Of a stretch of DNA of 5,893 nt, positions 1-5,596 are shown piece after piece. Both the position numbers and the translations under genes were made by a program. Source of the DNA: Candidatus Zixiibacteriota bacterium (GTDB taxonomy: Bacteria; Zixibacteria; MSB-5A5; GN15; FEB-12). Numbering within the stretch: position 1 is the first letter of the stretch; each line of letters opens with the position of its first letter. The stretch covers positions 1-5,893 of the forward strand of contig JADFLZ010000153.1 in NCBI GenBank assembly GCA_022564135.1. The letters run 5' to 3'. The notes beneath the pieces were generated by a model. The model saw only the letters and a list, made by a program, of their open reading frames with translations. It had not been told where the DNA came from and did not search any database.

Positions 1-612
1 TTCTCCGGGCTCCATTGCAAAAGCGGTGACCTGAAATTCCTCTACCATTGCCCCCCACAGAAAATACCCGAGGTCTCCACGGTTTTTCTTTGCCGAAGGA
101 TCGATGGAGTAGTCATAAGCGAGTTTATCAAAATTTTCCCCTGCTTTCACTCTTTCAAATATCGACTGGGCGGTATCAGCATCCTTCAACAATATGTGAG
201 AAGCCCGAATTTGATATTCTAATTTGTTGTAGAACTCTTTAATCTCGGCATCAGATGGCTCGGCATGTTTGATAACAAGATCCTCATAAAGAGCATCCAG
301 CAAAAACTGATTGCGGCTGGCCAAGACTATTCTGGCCAGTTCTTCAAGTTTATCTATGTTTTTTTCATAAGCAGAATTTATCAGCAGTCTGGTTATAACC
401 ATGGAGTCCAGAAGCTGCTTTTTGCCTTCAAACTCTTCCTCTGCTGTCGCATATTGGGTACGTAAGTTACCATAGACTAATTTGAAATCTTCCAGGGTAA
501 TATCCTGGCCTCCAACGACTGCCAGAGTAGGGTTATTTCCGCTACCACAGCCGACTAGCAGGGGCAAAACAAATAATATGGCGCCAAGCATTATAATTAA
601 ACGTCTGTTCAT
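1..612 (-). CDS. PpiC/parvulin-type peptidyl-prolyl cis-trans isomerase lipoprotein, partial (C-terminus outside window)
   Basis: The frame is open from ATG at 612 to the window edge (204 residues), so the C-terminus is missing. A short basic N-terminus (MNRR) and hydrophobic stretch end in a lipobox L-V-G-C with Cys22, so the product should be a lipid-anchored envelope protein. Residues about 28-125 form a helical SurA/PrsA-like chaperone region that begins with a typical TLAVVGGQDIT strand. From about residue 134 the parvulin domain starts (IRASHILLKD, then the helix QSIFERVKAGENFDKLAYDYS, then DPSAKKNRGDLGYF). These are hallmark PpiC segments. The family isomerises prolyl bonds and helps fold exported proteins in the periplasm. 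GGAGG at 626-630 is the likely ribosome site, with a rather long 13-base spacing. No other start is in frame behind it. The gene is co-oriented with hprK, 147 bases away. Total length and number of parvulin domains cannot be known here. Confidence 0.9.
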   Translation of the reverse strand, partial: MNRRLIIMLGAILFVLPLLVGCGSGNNPTLAVVGGQDITLEDFKLVYGNLRTQYATAEEEFEGKKQLLDSMVITRLLINSAYEKNIDKLEELARIVLASRNQFLLDALYEDLVIKHAEPSDAEIKEFYNKLEYQIRASHILLKDADTAQSIFERVKAGENFDKLAYDYSIDPSAKKNRGDLGYFLWGAMVEEFQVTAFAMEPGE

Positions 613-625
613 CTTAGTCTTATGT

Positions 626-630
626 CCTCC
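626..630 (-). promoter_or_regulatory. Ribosome binding site of the PpiC lipoprotein gene
   Basis: The minus strand reads GGAGG here, 13 bases before the ATG at 612. The spacing is longer than usual, but this is the only purine-rich site near the start. The lipoprotein signal right after the ATG independently fixes the start. Confidence 0.55.
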
Positions 631-688
631 AATTCAAACTCTTTTTACCTCAAATAGTGAATCTGGTTCCCACCGAAGTGGATTGATG

Positions 689-717
689 AAGATAGGCAGT
701 AAATGCGATTCCTGCAA
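689..717 (-). promoter_or_regulatory. Possible sigma70-type promoter for the PpiC lipoprotein gene
   Basis: On the minus strand TTGCAG (712-717) is followed after exactly 17 bases by TATCTT (689-694). The match is 3/6 at -35 and 4/6 at -10. It lies in the 147-base gap between hprK and the lipoprotein gene and would give a leader of about 70 bases. The match is weak. Read-through from hprK is equally possible, since I see no convincing terminator in the gap. Confidence 0.25.
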
Positions 718-759
718 GCGCAGCGCCTGGGGATTGGTCAGCTATAGTCTGGCTAAGCC

Positions 760-1731
760 TTACTCGAAATCTGACTCCAAATAGTCTTTGGTTACAGACT
801 GTCGTGACAATGTCTGGGAGAGCTTTTTGGTGAATTCTAAAGCAGCATTTTCGCCGTAGACTTTCTGCATATGGTTCATTGCTATAACCTCAGAAATTAC
901 GGTTATATTTTTCCCCGGTGAAATCGGCACTCTTACAATAGGTATTTCGACTCCCAGTACCTTGGTTTTTTTATCTTCCAGCCCCAGCCTTTCATATTCC
1001 TCGGTTTCTGACCAGAGCGTAAGGTTTACCTCTACCTCAATTCTCTTTTGCAGCCGAATTGCTCTTATGCCGAACAGTTCTTCTATATCAATGATTCCAA
1101 TTCCACGGATTTCCATATGATGTCCCAGGAGCTCAGAGCTGTTACCTAAGAGAACATCGGGGGCTGCCCGGGTAATTTTGACGACATCGTCAGCTACCAG
1201 ACGGTGCCCTCTTTCTACAAGATCAAGGGCGATTTCTGATTTGCCAATTCCCGATTTGCCGGTATATAATAAACCCACTCCGTAGACGTCCATCAAAGAG
1301 CCATGTACCATAATTGAGGGAGCAAACAGATGATCCAGATAGGCTGAAAGTTTGGTAGTCAATTCTGCAGTAGTAAGTTTGCTTGAGAATACACAGGTGC
1401 CCGATAAATCAGCCGCTTCTATAAATCCTGCCGGCGGAGCTAAACCTTTGGTAATGATGACCAGCGGCAGACCGTAATCGAACATCTTTCTGGATATTTC
1501 TTTTAAGCGATCTTCAGACAGCTGGCTCAAATATGTCGCCTCTGTTTCCCCCAATATTTGAACTCTTTTGCTGGCAAATCTTTCATAGAAACCGGTTAGT
1601 GCAAGTCCCGGCCGGTGCAGCTCAGGATTATTTATAATTTTTTTCAGACCATCACTGTTGGAAGTCAGTAAAGTCAGGTCCAAATCCTGTTTTCTGGTTT
1701 CGGTAAGTTTTTCAACTGTAATGTCTGCCAT
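760..1731 (-). CDS. hprK: HPr(Ser) kinase/phosphorylase
   Basis: This 323-residue protein has the usual family length (about 310-330). HprK phosphorylates Ser46 of HPr using ATP or pyrophosphate and also removes the phosphate; it is a cytoplasmic hexamer linking carbon status to regulation. The N-terminal domain (about 1-130) carries the typical ELHRPGLALTGFYERF segment (37-52). The catalytic domain shows His143 in MVHGSLMDVYGVG, the P-loop GKSGIGKS (158-165), the Asp pair in HRLVADDVV (176-184) and the HprK signature EIRGIGIIDIEELFG (207-221). The C-terminal loop reads PISPGKN (269-275), where most relatives, as I remember them, have P-V-RPGRN. No ptsH or other PTS gene is visible. In many Gram-negative and FCB bacteria HprK works with an incomplete PTS, so its role here is probably regulatory. 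There is no clear Shine-Dalgarno sequence before ATG 1731, but the N-terminus matches the family. Confidence 0.97.
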   Translation of the reverse strand: MADITVEKLTETRKQDLDLTLLTSNSDGLKKIINNPELHRPGLALTGFYERFASKRVQILGETEATYLSQLSEDRLKEISRKMFDYGLPLVIITKGLAPPAGFIEAADLSGTCVFSSKLTTAELTTKLSAYLDHLFAPSIMVHGSLMDVYGVGLLYTGKSGIGKSEIALDLVERGHRLVADDVVKITRAAPDVLLGNSSELLGHHMEIRGIGIIDIEELFGIRAIRLQKRIEVEVNLTLWSETEEYERLGLEDKKTKVLGVEIPIVRVPISPGKNITVISEVIAMNHMQKVYGENAALEFTKKLSQTLSRQSVTKDYLESDFE

Positions 1732-1739
1732 GATACTTA

Positions 1740-1768
1740 AGAATATGCTCTTAAAAGCCTGTTTGCAA
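1740..1768 (-). promoter_or_regulatory. Possible hprK promoter giving a near-leaderless transcript
   Basis: The minus strand has TTGCAA (1763-1768), a 17-base spacer, then TATTCT (1740-1745). It lies between the upstream gene's terminator and hprK, so a promoter is expected in this 55-base stretch. The predicted start of transcription would fall about 2-3 bases before the ATG at 1731, which fits the lack of a Shine-Dalgarno sequence. This is a motif match only. Confidence 0.3.
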
Positions 1769-1786
1769 TATAGAAATATACATGAA

Positions 1787-1812
1787 AAAAGCCCTGATAT
1801 GACAGGGCTTTT
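1787..1812 (-). terminator. Rho-independent terminator after the PDZ gene
   Basis: A perfect 10-base-pair inverted repeat (AAAAGCCCTG / CAGGGCTTTT, 1787-1796 with 1803-1812) encloses a 6-base loop. On the minus strand it is followed by a T run (TTTTTT including the stem end). It starts 28 bases after the stop of the PDZ gene and ends before hprK, so the two genes are probably separate transcription units. On the plus strand the T tract is shorter and no gene leads into it. Confidence 0.85.
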
Positions 1813-1839
1813 GACTGACTTAAAAGAAATCTCCGATTG

Positions 1840-2943
1840 TTAATCTAACTTCTTTTCCATTTTTCTCAGCTCTTTTCTGAGCTTATCAAGTTCGGCTTTA
1901 AGCTCTCTTCTATCCTCTTTTTCCAGCCGTTTGAATTTCCAGTGCAGGTCTTTCATCTCTTTTTTGAATTCTGCCATTTCTTCTTTGAATTCACCCATAT
2001 CTTCTAAGAACTCATCGTAATCGAAAAAACTGTTGTGGTCTCTATTGAAGCGGTTAAACCGGCCCTTTGCTTTCGGAATATAAATATCGGGAATAGCCGG
2101 TATATCTGGAATTATGGCTAAATCAGGACCGCTAAAAAAGCGGTACCCGAAAGAACTCTCTTCAGACTCAGAGACCTCGACTTCGATTTTCTGCTGTCTT
2201 TTATTTCTGAGAATAGTGAAAGTGAGTTTGTCACCCTTGTCGCTTTCTCCTACAATCTCTTTGACATCTGAATAGTCAGAGATTTCTTCTTTCCCAATTG
2301 CAATAATTACATCGCCCGCTTTTAGCCCGGCTTTTTCTGCTGGGGAATCATCTGAAACTTCCGTGATCAAGACTCCAACGTCGCTTTTAGCACCAAAATA
2401 ATCCGCCAATTGGTCGGAGAGGGGTGTGAGGCTTACGCCAACATAGCCATTTTTGTGCTTTCTGTACTTATGATTATTGTCATGACCTCTATCAAAAAAA
2501 ACATAATTTCTGCTGTTTGCTTTAGGGGCTCGAGGAGAACGAGAGAAGAGTCCTCTGGATCGTGGGCGATTGCCCAGCTCTACATTTACTGTCACACTTT
2601 TGCCATCTCTGATAAGCTCAAGCGCGACTGATGCTCCAGCTTTTTTCTCTTCAATAAAATCCAGCAAATCATCCTGGTCCCATACTTTCTGACCATCAAA
2701 ACTGATAATCACATCGCCATCTTTTATGCCAGCCTCATCGGCCGGGGAGTCGCCCAGAACTTCGTTAACAATAGCGCCATAATCAATATCCAGCTCAAAA
2801 GCGTCGGAAATATCCCGGTCAACTGACTGGGTATATACTCCGAGCCAGGCATTTGACTTTTTAGCGGGTTTGGCATTCAAGGGAGCGGCTACTAAGCCCA
2901 TGAGTAAGGCAGCTGTAATTGCTGTCGTAAATAGCCTTTTCAT
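1840..2943 (-). CDS. Exported protein with two PDZ domains and a C-terminal coiled coil
   Basis: The product has 367 residues. A signal peptide (MKRLFTTAIT...PLNA) probably ends at Ala24. PDZ domain 1 spans about 32-123 (WLGVYTQ; GDSPADEAGIKDGDVIISFDG) and PDZ domain 2 about 166-258 (YVGVSLTP; DDSPAEKAGLKAGDVIIAIG). A basic Arg/His/Asn-rich linker (about 126-165) joins them. An Ile/Pro repeat (IIPDIPAIPDIYIP, 277-290) then leads to a highly charged heptad-like helix (about 309-365). There is no trypsin-like or metalloprotease domain, so this is not DegP or RseP. PDZ domains usually bind protein C-termini, so a periplasmic or outer-membrane scaffold or quality-control role is inferred. The frame runs back to an ATG at 3057, but that 38-residue extension would bury the signal peptide. 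AGGAGG six bases before ATG 2943 and the signal peptide decide the start. It is a separate unit, bounded by its own terminator and an ECF-like promoter candidate. Confidence 0.92.
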   Translation of the reverse strand: MKRLFTTAITAALLMGLVAAPLNAKPAKKSNAWLGVYTQSVDRDISDAFELDIDYGAIVNEVLGDSPADEAGIKDGDVIISFDGQKVWDQDDLLDFIEEKKAGASVALELIRDGKSVTVNVELGNRPRSRGLFSRSPRAPKANSRNYVFFDRGHDNNHKYRKHKNGYVGVSLTPLSDQLADYFGAKSDVGVLITEVSDDSPAEKAGLKAGDVIIAIGKEEISDYSDVKEIVGESDKGDKLTFTILRNKRQQKIEVEVSESEESSFGYRFFSGPDLAIIPDIPAIPDIYIPKAKGRFNRFNRDHNSFFDYDEFLEDMGEFKEEMAEFKKEMKDLHWKFKRLEKEDRRELKAELDKLRKELRKMEKKLD

Positions 2944-2949
2944 TTCAAT

Positions 2950-2955
2950 CCTCCT
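2950..2955 (-). promoter_or_regulatory. Ribosome binding site that fixes the PDZ protein start
   Basis: The minus strand reads AGGAGG, six bases before ATG 2943. This near-perfect site selects 2943 over the upstream in-frame ATG at 3057. Confidence 0.9.
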
Positions 2956-2996
2956 GCTTCTTATTTTGAAAGATTTCATTTTCTGATATAAATTTA

Positions 2997-3022
2997 TACG
3001 GGAGGTTTTAAGGGATGTTCCA
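2997..3022 (-). promoter_or_regulatory. ECF sigma-factor-like promoter upstream of the PDZ gene
   Basis: On the minus strand TGGAAC (3017-3022) is followed after 16 bases by CGTA (2997-3000). Group IV (ECF) sigma factors recognise -35 elements containing GAAC/AAC and -10 elements with CGT. Bacillus SigW, for example, uses TGAAAC-N16-CGTA, one base away from this. The expected transcription start is around 2990, about 45 bases before the ATG. Envelope-stress control of an exported PDZ protein would make sense, but the motif is short and no sigma factor gene is in the window. Confidence 0.4.
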
Positions 3023-3133
3023 TTTAATAAAACTGTACGAATTCGGACTCGCTTCAAACATAGAAAGTCTGCAAATCAAACTGCCAGAATTGGCTGTGCT
3101 TAAACGGTATCCACAGCGCGGATATAAATTTCG

Positions 3134-3161
3134 TTGACATTTAGCCGAAAGAAGCTAATAT
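3134..3161 (+). promoter_or_regulatory. Sigma70-type promoter of tRNA-Asn
   Basis: A consensus TTGACA (3134-3139) is followed after 16 bases by TAATAT (3156-3161). An AATATA reading would give 17. Transcription would start near 3168, leaving a short 5' leader before the tRNA at 3196. The promoter is divergent from that of the PDZ gene. Confidence 0.75.
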
Positions 3162-3195
3162 ATTTGCCCTGTATTGGGTCTCAAAAATTTGACAC

Positions 3196-3268
3196 TCCCC
3201 TGTAGCTCAGTTGGTAGAGCAATTGACTGTTAATCAATGGGTCGTAGGTTCGAGTCCTACCGGGGGAG
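3196..3268 (+). tRNA. tRNA-Asn (anticodon GTT)
   Basis: This is a complete 73-base cloverleaf. The acceptor stem TCCCCTG (3196-3202) pairs with CGGGGGA (3261-3267), with one T-G wobble. The D-arm is GCTC / GAGC (3205-3208, 3217-3220). The anticodon stem ATTGA / TCAAT (3222-3226, 3234-3238) encloses the loop CTGTTAA with anticodon GTT at 3229-3231. The variable region is GGGTC. The T-arm GTAGG / CCTAC (3244-3248, 3256-3260) encloses TTCGAGT. The discriminator is G3268. The CCA end is not encoded (CAT follows), so it must be added by nucleotidyltransferase. The reverse-strand recombinase relic reads into its T-arm. Confidence 0.97.
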
Positions 3269-3541
3269 CATAACTTGCATTTGTATCCCTTCAACGATGT
3301 GGTTGAAGGGTTTTCTATATGTGGGACAAAGGCTTCTGTCGTTGAGAGTGCAATTCGATAGTAAAGACTTTATGAGTTCGCGCTTTTCAGTTGAGTTTTA
3401 TTCAACGTAAAGAGAGTGAGCGTTTTGCGCCAGTTCTATAATTTCCATGCCCTCTTCGACATAATCTCTGTTCTTTGTATCAAGACTTTCAATTCTATTG
3501 CTTATTGTATCCTGTTCTGCCCGCCATCGCTTTGACAATTC
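3257..3541 (-). pseudogene. C-terminal relic of a large serine recombinase, with an in-frame stop, overlapping tRNA-Asn
   Basis: The minus strand, read from about 3541, gives ELSKRWRAEQD, then NRDYVEEGMEIIELAQNAHS and LYVE, then a TAA (3398-3400). It continues in the same frame with NSTEKRELIKSLLSNCTL, PTYRKPFNHIVEG and MLPR, ending at TAG 3257-3259. The helical EQD...LELAQ.A..LY segment followed by EKR.L...LSNCTL....PTY.KPF...EG is, from memory, the characteristic C-terminus of large serine site-specific recombinases. About 94 codons remain. The catalytic N-terminal domain, recombinase domain and zinc ribbon are not found upstream. The TAA sits where relatives often have Gln, so one C-to-T change could explain it. 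The frame stays open to about 3633, but residues before about 3541 do not look like recombinase. The last four codons plus stop fall inside the tRNA gene or just beside it. It is almost certainly non-functional. Confidence 0.8.
3287..3314 (+). terminator. Intrinsic terminator of the tRNA-Asn transcript
   Basis: A perfect 9-base-pair stem CCCTTCAAC / GTTGAAGGG (3287-3295, 3302-3310) with a 6-base loop is followed by TTTTC, 18 bases after the tRNA end. The same bases, read on the minus strand, are codons for the conserved C-terminal PF...EG segment of the recombinase relic, so the two functions share sequence. Confidence 0.8.
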
Positions 3542-3753
3542 AATTGTGTAGTATAGGTTTAGGCGAGTGGGTAATGGCCGAATTGTGGCCGATTGGATTG
3601 ACTGATTTGTGGAGTTTCTTTGGGCAAATTACGGGATTGAGTTCTCCCAAGTTTATGAGAGTTAGTTAGTTCTGTGAATTAGCAGAGAACTATTGTAGCC
3701 GATTAGGATAGTAGTACATTTGACGATAAAAGTGAACTGTAGACGTTTCTCTT

Positions 3754-3780
3754 AAGACCAATTCTTTGGTTTTTTTGTTT
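3754..3780 (+). terminator. Possible plus-strand intrinsic terminator
   Basis: AAGACCAA (3754-3761) can pair with TTGGTTTT (3766-3773) around a TTCT loop, with one G-T pair. A run of T follows through 3776. The stem is AT-rich with only two G-C pairs, and no plus-strand gene precedes it nearby, so its role is unclear. It might be a backup for the tRNA transcript or chance. Confidence 0.3.
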
Positions 3781-3860
3781 TGATTAAAGGGGGGTCAGTT
3801 AGACGAATTTCGCAACTTTTCGCTTCATGAAAAACCAATGTTATTATTCAATTAAAGGGC

Positions 3861-3996
3861 CGAGCTACGATACGAGTTTCGCAGTTTTATATGATCGGCA
3901 TGACCATGGAGTAAATGTCCCATTTTTGGCTCCTGGGTATGTTTGATTTCGACTCTTATTGACTTTTGACCAAAGTTTCGAGCTTCGGTGCGAGTT
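3861..3996. repeat. Diverged 18-base direct repeat pair
   Basis: Units at 3861-3878 and 3979-3996 match at 15 of 18 positions. Each is CGAGCT, then a six-base middle, then CGAGTT, with 100 bases between units. No function is evident. They may be the residue of a decayed duplication. Confidence 0.4.
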
Positions 3997-4088
3997 CATT
4001 ATAGCTCTTCGAATCTCTGTTGACAAGTTTTGACTGGACAGTTTAAGGAATGTGATACTGCGAATTGCTCTTGTCATTACACGGCAGG

Positions 4089-4613
4089 TTATTTTATGAT
4101 AACCATTTTCTTTGAAGCACTAAAATTTCCCGCCGTGATTCGGTAAAAATAAATACCGCTGGCAAAGTTATTAGCGTTCCAGTTATACGAATGAACTCCT
4201 GCTTGCTGGTTGCCGTCAACCAAAGTAGCCACAGCTTGACCAAGCATATTGTAAACTTCCAGTCTGACCCATGCCGCTTCAGGTAATTCATACTGGATTA
4301 CAGTTGAAGAATTAAAGGGATTGGGGTAGTTCTGAGAAAGCGAAAACGCGTCTGGAAGTATCCCCGTTATTAACGAAGTAACCGTGACAGTCACTGCCAG
4401 AGTCGAGCCAGTCACACCGGGCTCTGGTTCAGTATCCTCAGGTGGAGGTTTCTTTTCAATGGTAGACGATTGAAAATCTTCAAGGAGAGCGGCTGAAATC
4501 TGAGGCGGAGGTTGAGCGTTTACAGGCAGTGGCAAAAGCCAAATAGTAAGAGTAAGACCACTCAAAAGGGTCATTGTCAATAAAAAGAGAATGTTCTGTT
4601 GCGACTTTGCCAT
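4089..4613 (-). CDS. Short exported protein with a T9SS C-terminal sorting domain
   Basis: From ATG 4613 the product is 174 residues. A signal peptide (MAKSQQNILFLLTMTLLSGL... ending NA, about residue 33) leads to a Pro/Glu-rich linker (PPPEDTEPEPGVTG), a Thr/Val strand (LAVTVTVTSL) and a complete type IX sorting domain over the last 84 residues. That domain shows NYPNPFNSST, the ELPEAAWVRLEVYNMLGQ strand pair, LVDGNQQAGVHSYNWN, ASGIYFYRI and a final KKMVIIK. In FCB bacteria this domain takes proteins through the outer membrane, usually to be cleaved and attached to the surface. Only about 55 residues lie between signal and tail, so there is no obvious cargo. The frame also extends to ATG 4736, overlapping the upstream stop as ATGA. 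That 41-residue extension (rich in Trp, His and Cys) would precede the signal peptide, so I prefer 4613. Translational coupling from 4736 remains possible. No terminator is visible after the gene. Confidence 0.85.
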   Translation of the reverse strand: MAKSQQNILFLLTMTLLSGLTLTIWLLPLPVNAQPPPQISAALLEDFQSSTIEKKPPPEDTEPEPGVTGSTLAVTVTVTSLITGILPDAFSLSQNYPNPFNSSTVIQYELPEAAWVRLEVYNMLGQAVATLVDGNQQAGVHSYNWNANNFASGIYFYRITAGNFSASKKMVIIK

Positions 4614-4732
4614 CAGAACAGATGTCCCCTGATCAATGTACTTAATTGTTTTTAGCCACCAATGTTCAATTTGGCACCATCTGTCTGCAGTTGAATTTCG
4701 AGGTTGTTGTATCAGTTTCTCATAATTAGCCG

Positions 4733-5596
4733 TCATGGACTAATCGAGACGTACATCCGTGAATAAACACCTGTGGTTACCAATTCATCAGCGGAATACG
4801 CATGGATGATAAACATATAATGTTTGCCATTGTATTCCTTATTGCTTGGGAAATTCAGATACATATTTACGGTCTTGGTCTCCTTAGGAGCCAGCACAAA
4901 TTCATTGTCACTGAATTGCAGATACGATGCTTCCGGGGCATCGTCATATTTGTCAGTTAGCGTCGCTGACGAGCCTGCGACGGTACGGCTCTGTAATCTG
5001 AATGTCTTTTGACGGTTTCCGCTATTGGTTATCGTCAGGACGCGGCCGGTTTTTTCAGTAATATCATAGGACATGCCCACAGGCACATTGTCCAGATGGA
5101 TTTCCTCCGGTTGAAGGGAGAAATCCAGACTGGCTGCCGAACTGGTAACCAGCTTATCAAGGTCGGCCTTGACGGTATCAGTTGTGAATATTATCCGACT
5201 CTTAAGCCCTACTTCCATAAACGTGGAACCGTCGCCAACAGTATGTGACCAGATAATCACCTGAAACTTCTTGCCAAGGTACTGGGGGTCATCCGGAATC
5301 GAGATTATAATATCAGAAGAGGCCGGTTGCTTTCCTCCCACCGTAAAGGAATCCTGGCTAAGTGTTACCCAGGAAATATCCGGTATGGCGGCTGCTCCCT
5401 GCCTGAGCTCTCTGGTCTCAGGTTTCAGTACATCCATTCTCAAATTTACGACATCTTCACCGGTATTTCTGACAGTTATCTGGAGATTGGCAAGTTCTCT
5501 TAAATTGTAAGTCTGGCCAATCTGAAGATTTGTTACAACGACTTCTCCCAGTTGCGTGCTCAGCCCTCCGGCTGTCGTAGATTGTGGCATCATCAC
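4733..5596 (-). CDS. Two-domain beta-sandwich (Ig-like) exported protein of unknown function; 5' end frame-broken
   Basis: The frame read from GTG 5596 gives 287 residues. I do not recognise a named family. Two related all-beta domains are visible: about 17-139 and about 163-287. Both show a LQIG/VPVG-x-x-Y start, an IT(V/I)(R/T)N(T/S)G strand, SW/SY followed by L/F-S-x-(D/N)-x-F, a strand ending in (I/F)P, the turn Y-x-GK-(K/H), an I-(W/H) strand and a closing (K/Y)SR segment. This resembles Ig-like or NEW3-type envelope domains and probably arose by duplication. There is no ribosome site at GTG 5596 and no signal peptide in this frame. A strong ribosome site, ATG and signal peptide lie just upstream in another frame (5596-5649), so the intact gene probably began at 5649. 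The stop overlaps a downstream ATG as ATGA. The gene is co-oriented with the T9SS-tail gene downstream and the Thr-rich gene upstream, probably one operon. Confidence 0.85.
   Translation of the reverse strand: MMMPQSTTAGGLSTQLGEVVVTNLQIGQTYNLRELANLQITVRNTGEDVVNLRMDVLKPETRELRQGAAAIPDISWVTLSQDSFTVGGKQPASSDIIISIPDDPQYLGKKFQVIIWSHTVGDGSTFMEVGLKSRIIFTTDTVKADLDKLVTSSAASLDFSLQPEEIHLDNVPVGMSYDITEKTGRVLTITNSGNRQKTFRLQSRTVAGSSATLTDKYDDAPEASYLQFSDNEFVLAPKETKTVNMYLNFPSNKEYNGKHYMFIIHAYSADELVTTGVYSRMYVSISP

Larger units (their letters stand above)
3542..4088. other. Gene-free stretch, probable remnant of a lost element
   Basis: I find no credible protein gene in these 547 bases. Reading frames are short, lack ribosome sites and have non-protein-like composition, and all three minus frames are interrupted often. 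Two things stand out: a diverged direct repeat (3861-3878 and 3979-3996) and a possible plus-strand hairpin with a T run (3754-3780). Lying between a recombinase relic and the 3' end of a surface-protein gene, the stretch could be a deletion scar of a mobile element. That is inference. Confidence 0.55.

Noticed and set aside
2128..2144. Perfect hairpin ACCGCT-AAAAA-AGCGGT
   Set aside because: It lies wholly inside the PDZ coding sequence with no T run after the stem. It is most likely chance from codons for YRFFSGP.
2944..3057. Longer PDZ protein start at ATG 3057
   Set aside because: It would place 38 basic residues before a clear signal peptide. ATG 2943 has AGGAGG at six-base spacing, and 3057 has no comparable site.
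3107..3115. DnaA-box-like GTATCCACA
   Set aside because: A single copy with one mismatch, no cluster, and no replication gene nearby.
3244..3268. Search for a second copy of the tRNA 3' end as the other attachment site
   Set aside because: No repeat of the T-arm/acceptor sequence is visible elsewhere in the window, so no attachment-site pair is claimed.
3475..3669. 64-codon plus-strand frame
   Set aside because: No ribosome site and no recognisable domain. It lies opposite the recombinase relic and is probably its shadow.
3865..4077. 70-codon minus-strand frame
   Set aside because: No ribosome site, no family resemblance, and Ser/Arg/Lys/Asn-biased low-quality composition. Neighbouring frames are equally unconvincing.
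4614..4736. N-terminal extension of the T9SS-tail protein to ATG 4736
   Set aside because: Not excluded, because it makes an ATGA overlap with the upstream stop. However, 41 hydrophilic residues before the signal peptide are implausible for an exported protein.
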